From positions 1-11,865 of the forward strand of contig JBLHVI010000098.1 of NCBI GenBank assembly GCA_047630175.1: 11,865 bases of DNA, read 5' to 3'. The notes beneath the pieces were generated by a model. It was not told where the DNA came from. It did not search any database and saw only the letters and a list, made by a program, of their open reading frames with translations. The position numbers were made by a program, and so were the translations under genes. The DNA is from UBA4582 sp047630175. GTDB lineage: Bacteria > Pseudomonadota > Gammaproteobacteria > Pseudomonadales > Azotimanducaceae. Shown in pieces: positions 1 through 5,587 of this stretch. Position 1 is the first letter of the stretch. The number at the start of each line of letters is the position of its first letter.

Positions 1-63
1 GACTAGCCAAGGGCTGCGGCATGTTTATCGCCGCGGCTGTGGGTAACGTGCGATTTTCTCGCG

Positions 64-825
64 CTATTTTTGCTGCTTACCACGCAAAGCGATCAGGGTG
101 TTCCAGTTTTCCATAGAAAAACTTTGGGCGAATATCTTTGATAAATACCCGTTAAGAAACAATTCGCTCTGCAATTCTGGACTGAGCTTCGTGACGCGCT
201 GCATGTCGATAGTGACAAACTGTGCAACAACTTCAGCCTCAGCGCCGTCAGGCAGATTTCGTGTGGCGGTCTGTTGTTCCAACAGGTCGAGCTCTCTTAA
301 GCGTTGTCCGAAGGCGGTGGTCTGTTGCAGTTCTTGATCATAGCGCTGGCAGAAATCAATCATGGCTTGGGTCTCGGGTGTGACCTGGCCGTCCTTGAAG
401 AATGCATGTTCTGGGCTTTTACTGATGCGGTTGGAAGCAACATCGACGACCACCGCGGCCTGCTTGCCTTGTGAGCCGGCAAGGGCGAAAGGGTAGCGTC
501 GTAAGTAGGCAGGGATATACCGGTATGCATCCCATTCACCCTGTTCATCGACAAACAGATTCGTGTCCTGCAGTAGACCAACTACCGCCACTGGCATGGG
601 GTTTTCTAGGCTATTAAATACAATCGGGTAGTGCTTTTGCGCACTCGTAAACTCATTAGCGACAATAGGTATAGCGCGTACTTTCGCGGCAAAAGCAAAC
701 GGTTGCGGCGGCTTTATCAAGCCTAAACCATTGTGTATTCCTGCGTTGAGGAGCTCTGGCTGAGTGTATAAGAACATGCTGCCAGTCAGGGGCTCAATGG
801 CGTCGCTAGAAGGTGTTTCAGTCAT
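64..825 (-). CDS. SapC family protein
   Basis: The protein is 253 residues, matching the roughly 250-residue SapC family (Pfam SapC). The family was named after a Campylobacter fetus protein linked to its S-layer, but its biochemical role is not established. Visible family hallmarks are the N-terminal HYPIVFNSLENPMPVAVVGL stretch, followed by LFVDEQGEWDAYRYIPAYLRRYPF-like residues and a C-terminal NLPDG...L segment ending near NWNTLIALR. There is no signal peptide or membrane segment, so a cytoplasmic location is likely. I chose the ATG at 825; a TTG two codons upstream (831) is possible, and neither has a clear Shine-Dalgarno site. In many proteobacteria SapC genes sit beside TonB-dependent receptor or tryptophan-halogenase genes, which here could lie off the left edge. 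Family assignment is firm; function is unknown. Confidence 0.88.
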   Translation of the reverse strand: MTETPSSDAIEPLTGSMFLYTQPELLNAGIHNGLGLIKPPQPFAFAAKVRAIPIVANEFTSAQKHYPIVFNSLENPMPVAVVGLLQDTNLFVDEQGEWDAYRYIPAYLRRYPFALAGSQGKQAAVVVDVASNRISKSPEHAFFKDGQVTPETQAMIDFCQRYDQELQQTTAFGQRLRELDLLEQQTATRNLPDGAEAEVVAQFVTIDMQRVTKLSPELQSELFLNGYLSKIFAQSFSMENWNTLIALRGKQQK

Positions 826-856
826 GGGCAAAATCAGTAGTAAAGAATTGTCAATA

Positions 857-885
857 AGTATAACTCGCCTAGTTTAATCTGTCTG
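857..885 (-). promoter_or_regulatory. Candidate sigma-70 promoter for the sapC-family gene
   Basis: Read on the minus strand, CAGACA (885-880) and TATACT (862-857) are separated by 17 bp. The boxes match the consensus at 4 of 6 and 5 of 6 positions. Initiation near 850 would give a leader of about 25 nt before the ATG at 825. Assigned by eye only. Confidence 0.35.
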
Positions 886-895
886 TTGCTGGTCT

Positions 896-913
896 AAAGA
901 TGACGTCATCTTT
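896..913. promoter_or_regulatory. Perfect 18-bp palindrome, operator candidate
   Basis: AAAGATGACGTCATCTTT is identical to its reverse complement, with no spacer, and so suits a homodimeric DNA-binding protein better than an RNA hairpin. It lies between the divergent SapC-family and FAH genes, about 70 bp before the first start and 120 bp before the second. A second dyad, TTTCGC-AGC-GCGAAA (921-935), follows 7 bp later. The core TGACGTCA is a typical bZIP-like or GntR-like symmetric half-site pair, but I cannot name the regulator. Confidence 0.45.
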
Positions 914-1035
914 TTTCGATTTTCGCAGCGCGAAAGTGTTGGCCATGCCAGCAGGATAAAAAGGCGCCTCAGAATCGCCATACGTTAATCAGCAAACAAC
1001 GAGTAAGTATATTTTAGATGATGAGGAGTGTAACA

Positions 1036-1764
1036 ATGAGTCACGATCAAGAATTCGTCATCGCAACGGCCCCACGCAAATCGCTCGCAGTGATTGGTCA
1101 TGAAGGTAGATTTCCGGTCCAGCAAATTTATTGTGTTGGCCGAAACTACGCAGACCACGCTGTGGAAATGGGTCATGATCCAATTCGAGAGGAACCTTTT
1201 TTCTTTATGAAACCTGATTACTCGATTCTGCAGGACGGCGAAGTTATGACCTACCCTGGCATGAGTCAGGATTTGCAGCACGAGGTCGAACTAGTGGTTG
1301 CTTTAGGTCGTGGCGGTCAGAATATTGATGTCGCCCAAGCCGCCGCTTGCATCTACGGGTATGGAGTGGGTATCGACATGACTCGGCGTGACTTACAAGG
1401 TCAAGCGAAGGATCAGTCTCGACCTTGGGACGCGGGCAAATCGTTTCTGCACGGCGCGCCTTGCTCTGCACTGGTGCCTAGTTTAGACGCAGGCAACATC
1501 AGTGCAGGCAGCATCTCTTTGGCGGTCAACGGCGAGATTCGTCAATCTGGAGACCTTGCGCAGATGCTCTGGAAGGTACCAGAAATCATTAGCCGACTTT
1601 CGATGCTGTTCTTACTGCAGCCGGGTGATCTTATTTTCACAGGCACCCCCAAGGGCGTTGGTCCAGTGCAGCCCGGCGACACGATTAATGCCCGCATCAA
1701 TGGTGTGGGTGAATTGTCGATTCGAGTGGCAGGCAGCATGGCGTCTGCTAGCCCTCAGCGCTAG
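1036..1764 (+). CDS. FAH-family hydrolase, fumarylpyruvate hydrolase-like
   Basis: A 242-residue enzyme of the fumarylacetoacetate hydrolase fold. Members cleave C-C bonds in acylpyruvates using a divalent metal. The arrangement CVGRNYADHAVEMG, FFFMKP, HEVELVVALGRGG, YGVGIDMTRRDLQ and GDLIFTGTPKGVGP closely follows the fumarylpyruvate hydrolase (NagK/NagL) branch of gentisate catabolism. Expected metal ligands are E83, E85 and D114, and the likely catalytic dyad H41/E44 is present. I chose the ATG at 1036 because GAGGAG (1023-1028) sits 7 nt upstream; ATGs at 1018 and 1021 lack such a site. No gentisate dioxygenase or maleylpyruvate isomerase is nearby, so the real substrate is uncertain; oxaloacetate decarboxylase or another acylpyruvase activity is also possible. 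Its stop overlaps that of the convergent crotonase gene. Confidence 0.9.
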   Translation: MSHDQEFVIATAPRKSLAVIGHEGRFPVQQIYCVGRNYADHAVEMGHDPIREEPFFFMKPDYSILQDGEVMTYPGMSQDLQHEVELVVALGRGGQNIDVAQAAACIYGYGVGIDMTRRDLQGQAKDQSRPWDAGKSFLHGAPCSALVPSLDAGNISAGSISLAVNGEIRQSGDLAQMLWKVPEIISRLSMLFLLQPGDLIFTGTPKGVGPVQPGDTINARINGVGELSIRVAGSMASASPQR

Positions 1765-2564
1765 CTACCCGTGAACTTTGCTGGGCGCCGTTCGATAAAC
1801 GAAGTGAAGCCCTCTTTCACATCGTTGGTTGCGAGGAGCAGTTTTTGGTTAGTCCACTCGTATTCGGCGAATTCAGCCATAGTCAGATCGTGGGTCTTCT
1901 GCATCATGCGCCGCAACAAGGTGTAGGCCAGCGGTGGGCCGTCAGCAATCATCCTAGCGTATTTTGTTGCCTCTTCAAGCAGGACTTCATCGGCAAAAAC
2001 TTTGTTAGCGAGCCCTATGGCAAGGCACTGTTCAGCATCTAATAGTTCGCCGCTATACATGATCTCCATCGCGCGCCCGGCACCGATGATGCGTGGTAAC
2101 CAGTATGCTACGCCGTAGTCCGAGGCGAGGCCGCGTTTGATGAAAATGGAGCCCATGCGCGCTGACGCGCCAAGTAAGCGGATATCACAGGACGTGGCGA
2201 CCCCGAAGCCGGCGCCCACGGCAGCCCCGTTGACCGCAGCAATAATTGGGACGTCGCAGGTTGCGAACGCTTCAACGTGGCGCGCTGAGCCGCCGAGTGA
2301 GTCCAGCTTTTGATGTCTGGATGGCGCGTTACCTGATGCGCCGCTCGCCATGGCGCCCACCGCAGCGCCGGCACAGAATGCCCGCCCGGTGCCTGTCAAC
2401 AGCAGCACCCGTACGTCATCATCAGCGTTCGCTCTAGCCACTGCGTCGGTCAGACCACCACTGATGCCAGCGCTCAGGGCGTTCATCGTATCAGGTTCAT
2501 TAAGGGTGACAGTGAGCACACCGGCACTGAGTTCGGTGATGACTGAATTTTGCGTATCTGACAT
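1761..2564 (-). CDS. Enoyl-CoA hydratase/isomerase (crotonase) family protein
   Basis: A 267-residue crotonase-fold enzyme acting on acyl-CoA thioesters in the cytosol. The oxyanion-hole segments are AFCAGA (residues 62-67) and AAVNGAAVGAGFG (109-121). The two glutamates of classical enoyl-CoA hydratases are absent: the alignment places G121 and F141 there. Instead D149, in GLASDYGVAYWLPR, falls where PaaG-type isomerases and dienoyl-CoA isomerases carry their catalytic aspartate. I therefore infer an isomerase-type reaction rather than plain hydration. The ATG at 2564 is preceded by AGGAAA 9-10 nt upstream; a longer start at 2606 would add 14 lysine-rich residues and is less likely. The gene is divergent from the MFS transporter gene, and a shared role in uptake and use of an organic acid is possible. 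Confidence 0.9.
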   Translation of the reverse strand: MSDTQNSVITELSAGVLTVTLNEPDTMNALSAGISGGLTDAVARANADDDVRVLLLTGTGRAFCAGAAVGAMASGASGNAPSRHQKLDSLGGSARHVEAFATCDVPIIAAVNGAAVGAGFGVATSCDIRLLGASARMGSIFIKRGLASDYGVAYWLPRIIGAGRAMEIMYSGELLDAEQCLAIGLANKVFADEVLLEEATKYARMIADGPPLAYTLLRRMMQKTHDLTMAEFAEYEWTNQKLLLATNDVKEGFTSFIERRPAKFTGS

Positions 2565-2609
2565 AAGTACGGTTTCCTGTTTTTTTATTTTGGGAGACTT
2601 TAACAAAAA

Positions 2610-2638
2610 ATTCTATGGCGATGACATAACCTTGCCAC
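2610..2638 (-). promoter_or_regulatory. Candidate promoter for the crotonase gene
   Basis: On the minus strand GTGGCA (2638-2633) and TAGAAT (2615-2610) are 17 bp apart, giving a leader of about 40 nt. A plus-strand TTGCCA (2632-2637) overlaps the -35 box and could serve the transporter gene with TAGTGT at 2656-2661 (18-bp spacer), so expression of the divergent pair may be coupled. Consensus matches are partial. Confidence 0.3.
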
Positions 2639-2685
2639 CATTTTGTTCCAGTCGTTAGTGTAGAATCAACTTTTCTAGATGATGA

Positions 2686-3936
2686 GTGCCGCTGTTGATA
2701 TTCAGGTTGTTTGACCATCAAAACCTAGGCTGGCGAATGGTGGCAGTGGCTTTCTTCGTCGATTTCGTCGCCGTTGGCTTCTTCTTTTATTCGTTCGGCG
2801 TATTTTTCAAGGCCATCGCCGCTGAGTTCGGTGACTCTCGTCTTGGCGTATCATTAGGGTTTACCGCCACCAACGTGGTGGGTGCGATTGTCGCGCCCCT
2901 GCTCGGCAAGGCTTTGGACATTTATCCGCTGCGCCGCGTCATTGCTGTTGGCTGTATGTCGATGACCATTGGGTTTCTGCTCCTTAGTCAAGTGCAAAGT
3001 CAGCTCCAATTCTATCTTGCGTTGGGTATTTTTATCGGGTTTGGTGCCAGTGCCATGGGTGGGTTGGCGACCGCAAAGCTGATTGCGAACTGGTTCAATA
3101 AACGCCGAGGTCGGGCGCTAGGTCTAGCGGCGACAGGTATTTCAGTTTCTGGGGTGGTTATGCCGTTTGTCAGTGCAGCACTGATTGAAAACTATGGTTG
3201 GCGAGAGGGGTTTATTGCCTATGGTTGTTTCACAGGTCTGGTAGTGTTGCCGATTGTTTTGGCTTTTGTTGTTTCGAAGCCTTCAGATGTAGGCTTGATC
3301 CCCGATGGGGGCGTTTTGTTAGGACGTGCTAGTGACAATGCCGCGCGTGAGGTGGTGATTGATGTGCCGGTGTTTAAGGAGCGTAATTTTTGGGTGCTAG
3401 TAGCTGCCTTCGGTCTGTTGTTCTGTTGCCAGAGTGCCACATTGACGCATATGGTGCCACGCCTCACTGATACTGGCGTGTCGCTGCAGCAGGCATCACT
3501 AATGATCTCCCTATGTGCTGGGTTAGGCGTTGCGGGCAAGCTTTCGTTTGGTTGGTTTGGTGATTTCTGGTCGGCGCGGCATGCCTTCTGGCTGGCCATT
3601 GTGTCGCAGTTTGCAGGTCAGTGCCTAATGCTGGTGTTCATAGAGCGCGTTGAGGTGTTTGCCGTGGGCGCTGCTTTGTTCGGCTTCGGCATGGGCGGCA
3701 TAGTGCCGCTGCAGGGCGCATTGATTGGGCGGGTGTTCGGCAGCGACCGATTTGGGCGGGCGTTAGGGTTGATGCGTCCCGCCATGTTTCCGATGCAGAT
3801 GGTAGGCGTGCCGCTGGCAGGCTGGGTATTTGATGTCACTGGAAATTACCAACCGGCGTTTCAGTTATTTTTAGTGCTTTACGTGATGGCAGCTATCGTT
3901 GTCATCTTTTTTCGTGAGCCGGCGACGCGGCGGTAG
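2686..3936 (+). CDS. MFS transporter, monocarboxylate/oxalate-formate antiporter-like
   Basis: About 416 residues with alternating hydrophobic segments consistent with 12 transmembrane helices. This is a Major Facilitator Superfamily carrier of the inner membrane. Recognisable pieces are GWRMVAVAFFVDFVAVGFFF in helix 1, the NWFNKRRGRALGLAATGISV region (about residues 134-153), the NYGWREGFIAYG loop, and a second-half GKLSFGWFGDFWSARH motif (about 284-299) between helices 8 and 9. This pattern resembles carriers that take up small carboxylates; the substrate is not identifiable. The start is uncertain. The GTG at 2686 has no good Shine-Dalgarno site, the ATG at 2737 would remove the conserved GWR before helix 1, and an ATG pair at 2679/2682 is in another frame that closes after 11 codons. 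A one-base indel in the TTT at 2710-2712 would join that frame to the gene. Confidence 0.88.
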   Translation: MPLLIFRLFDHQNLGWRMVAVAFFVDFVAVGFFFYSFGVFFKAIAAEFGDSRLGVSLGFTATNVVGAIVAPLLGKALDIYPLRRVIAVGCMSMTIGFLLLSQVQSQLQFYLALGIFIGFGASAMGGLATAKLIANWFNKRRGRALGLAATGISVSGVVMPFVSAALIENYGWREGFIAYGCFTGLVVLPIVLAFVVSKPSDVGLIPDGGVLLGRASDNAAREVVIDVPVFKERNFWVLVAAFGLLFCCQSATLTHMVPRLTDTGVSLQQASLMISLCAGLGVAGKLSFGWFGDFWSARHAFWLAIVSQFAGQCLMLVFIERVEVFAVGAALFGFGMGGIVPLQGALIGRVFGSDRFGRALGLMRPAMFPMQMVGVPLAGWVFDVTGNYQPAFQLFLVLYVMAAIVVIFFREPATRR

Positions 3937-3946
3937 CGCGGCTCAC
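3914..3946. terminator. Stem-loop between convergent genes, possible terminator
   Basis: GTGAGCCG (3914-3921) pairs perfectly with CGGCTCAC (3939-3946) around a 17-nt GC-rich loop. It covers the transporter stop codon and lies 10 bp from the stop of the convergent small gene. There is no T-run after the stem on either strand, so it is not a standard intrinsic terminator, although the position suits transcript-end formation or protection. Confidence 0.3.
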
Positions 3947-3955
3947 AAGGTGCGG

Positions 3956-4156
3956 TCAGGCTGCTTTTTGTGACGCGCTAGTAACGGCGGTGTGCTCTTG
4001 ATCGTTGCTGGCTTCCATGCTGGCAAGTTTTTCCTCGGCCAAGGCATCGCGCTCACGTCGACGGCCCTCGATCAGCTGTTCAAACAGCATCCGGTCCATG
4101 GAGTGAGAGTTGTTGAAGAAACCAAACGCTAAAGCGAGTTCAGTCCATTTAAACAT
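3956..4156 (-). CDS. Small protein of unknown function (66 aa)
   Basis: I do not recognise the family. The ATG at 4156 is preceded on the minus strand by GAGGAT with a 7-nt spacer, a good Shine-Dalgarno site, which is the main reason to accept this as a real gene. The N-terminus (MFKWTELALAFGFFNNSHS) is short and hydrophobic or amphipathic. It is followed by a charged, probably helical middle (LFEQLIEGRRRERDALAEEKL) and an Ala/Ser/Thr-rich tail. The hydrophobic part is too short and polar for a convincing membrane helix, though membrane-surface binding is possible. It lies alone between a converging transporter gene and a long intergenic region, so context does not reveal a role. Confidence 0.6.
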   Translation of the reverse strand: MFKWTELALAFGFFNNSHSMDRMLFEQLIEGRRRERDALAEEKLASMEASNDQEHTAVTSASQKAA

Positions 4157-4498
4157 GTGAATATCCTCATTTGGGGCTCTAAGCCCGCATGTTGGGTCGC
4201 AATGGTGTCTAGTCTTGTAGCGACTGATTGCAGCGTTGCTACCGTTATGGTGCAGTGCGATATTATAGGTAATTGTTCAGTAAATTCAAGGCCTGGGGCG
4301 AAAAAATTGTGCAATGCAACGTGATGGCGGTGGTGTTAAGACAGCCCTAAATGTGCATTGCAACATCATCTACGAGCGTCAGTGGTGTTCAGTTCAGGCG
4401 GCGGATTGTCGACTTGCATCTGTCTGGGTAACCAGTTTATCTTGCGTGGATTGGGCCAACCGAGTTGTGGTTGGTCATTATCGCTAAGAGTTTTTGCC
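4157..4498. other. 342-bp gene-free region between divergent genes
   Basis: This stretch separates the 66-codon gene (minus) from the CoA-ester lyase (plus) and should hold both promoters, but no convincing -35/-10 pair stands out. It contains three spaced GTGCAnTGC motifs (4250-4261, 4309-4320, 4353-4364). It also has a stem GTAGCGAC/GTTGCTAC (4217-4224 with 4235-4242, one G-U pair, no T-run after it) and a small GGGCT-CTA-AGCCC hairpin (4174-4186) in the leader of the minus-strand gene. Reading frames crossing it lack ribosome sites and similarity. Confidence 0.6.
4250..4364 (+). repeat. Three direct copies of a GTGCAnTGC motif
   Basis: GTGCAGTGCGAT (4250-4261), GTGCAATGCAAC (4309-4320) and GTGCATTGCAAC (4353-4364) share GTGCAnTGCrAy. 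The two best copies also continue similarly on the 3' side (GTGAT and ATCAT) and start 44 bp apart, with a core TGCA-n-TGCA dyad. Spacing and symmetry suggest binding sites for a dimeric regulator of the CoA-ester lyase gene or the small divergent gene. Confidence 0.4.
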
Positions 4499-5449
4499 AT
4501 GTCTTACCAAGGTGCTGATTACATCAATAACAACGATATTAGAACAAAGCGCCTGCGGCGTTGCCCCCTATCGGTGCCTGGTTCCAGTAGCAAGATGTTG
4601 GCGCGAGCCGCAGTCCTCGACTGCGATGCCGTTATTCTTGATTTAGAGGATTCTGTGGCGCCGAATGCCAAGTCCGAGGCGCGGCAGCAGATTATCGCAG
4701 CGATGACGACCTTTGACTGGCGACCGAAGACCATTAGTCTGCGAATCAACGCTGTCGATACATCTTGGTGTCATGATGACATCATTGATGTGGTTAGTGC
4801 TGCAGGTTCAAAATTGGACACAATTGTGCTGGCCAAGGCGAGGACGGCCCATGACGTTATGTTTGCTCATCTGCTGCTAGACCAATTAGAAAGCAAGCTG
4901 GGTTTGAACCGGCGTATCGGTATCGAGTGCTTGATCGAAGACGTCGAAGGTATGATGAATGTTGAGCAGATCGCTGGCTGCAGTGACAGACTGGAGAGTT
5001 TGATTTTCGGTATGGGCGATTATGCGGCCAGCCAGGGGATGAATGTGCAGCGCGTTGGCGAAAGCAGCAGTCTTTATCCAGCTGACCTCTGGCACTACCC
5101 GCGCTACAAGATGATTATAGCCTGCAGGGTCCACGGCCTAGACCCAATCGATGGTCCCTATGCCGATTTTCGTGACCTGCAGGGGTTTCGGGTCGATTGC
5201 CAGCAGGCTGACCTGCTGGGGATGGCGGGTAAATGGGCCATTCATCCCGACCAAATAGCGCTGGGTAATGAGTCGTTCTCACCGTCGGCCGCAGTCGTTG
5301 CTAGTGCCCGCAAGCAAAAAGCCGCGTACCTCCAAGCGTTAGCGGCGGGGCAAGGCGCGATTAATGTCGATGGCGTTATGGTTGATGCGGCGAGTATTCG
5401 TTTGCAACAGAATATTCTTGAGCGCGCGGATCTGATCGGTATGCCTTGA
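4499..5449 (+). CDS. CoA-ester lyase of the CitE/HpcH family (malyl- or citramalyl-CoA lyase-like)
   Basis: A 316-residue TIM-barrel enzyme of the HpcH/HpaI aldolase-citrate lyase beta family. Members reversibly split 3-hydroxy-3-carboxyacyl-CoA thioesters, such as malyl-CoA, methylmalyl-CoA or citramalyl-CoA, into acetyl-/propionyl-CoA plus glyoxylate or pyruvate. Visible features are the LSVPGSS start of the barrel, DLEDSV at residues 48-53, R82 in SLRINAVDT, the Mg-binding E147 in IECLIEDVEG and D174 in FGMGDYAAS, then IDGPYADFRDLQGF and GKWAIHPDQ. These follow the malyl-CoA/methylmalyl-CoA lyase branch better than CitE of the citrate lyase complex. No CitD/CitF genes are nearby. I chose the ATG at 4499, with AAGAG 8 nt upstream; a TTG at 4358 would add 47 dissimilar residues. 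The exact substrate is open, and a thioesterase role is an alternative. Confidence 0.87.
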   Translation: MSYQGADYINNNDIRTKRLRRCPLSVPGSSSKMLARAAVLDCDAVILDLEDSVAPNAKSEARQQIIAAMTTFDWRPKTISLRINAVDTSWCHDDIIDVVSAAGSKLDTIVLAKARTAHDVMFAHLLLDQLESKLGLNRRIGIECLIEDVEGMMNVEQIAGCSDRLESLIFGMGDYAASQGMNVQRVGESSSLYPADLWHYPRYKMIIACRVHGLDPIDGPYADFRDLQGFRVDCQQADLLGMAGKWAIHPDQIALGNESFSPSAAVVASARKQKAAYLQALAAGQGAINVDGVMVDAASIRLQQNILERADLIGMP

Positions 5450-5513
5450 GGTTGTATCTGCCGAAATCGTGGGTCAGACATCAAAAGGCTCTGGGCCGCT
5501 TCTCTGGCGGGTG

Positions 5514-5519
5514 TATACT
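5514..5519 (+). promoter_or_regulatory. Candidate -10 element ahead of the 766-aa gene
   Basis: TATACT preceded by TG lies 69 bp before the TTG start, in the 138-bp gap after the CoA-ester lyase. No good -35 box lies 16-18 bp upstream, so the gene may instead be read from the lyase transcript. A short dyad GCAGA-C-TCTGC (5550-5560) lies between this element and the start. Confidence 0.28.
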
Positions 5520-5587
5520 GGACCGAAGGATGCAGTTGCTACCTGAGAAGCAGACTCTGCAGCGCAATAACACATAGGATAATTGCA

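Noticed and set aside
1..22. Minus-strand ATG at 22 reading MPQPLAS off the left edge, as a gene downstream of the SapC-family gene
   Set aside because: Only seven codons are visible and there is no clear Shine-Dalgarno site, so it cannot be told from chance.
3219..3599. Long minus-strand open frame inside the MFS transporter gene
   Set aside because: Its composition (Pro/Thr/Ser/Arg-rich, no recognisable motif) is what the antisense of a hydrophobic membrane-protein gene gives, and it has no ribosome site.
4217..4242. Stem GTAGCGAC/GTTGCTAC considered as a terminator
   Set aside because: It is not at a gene end, has a 10-nt loop and is not followed by a T-run on either strand.
4129..4314. 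Minus-strand frame overlapping the start of the 66-codon gene
   Set aside because: It lacks a ribosome site and overlaps the better-supported small gene in a different frame.
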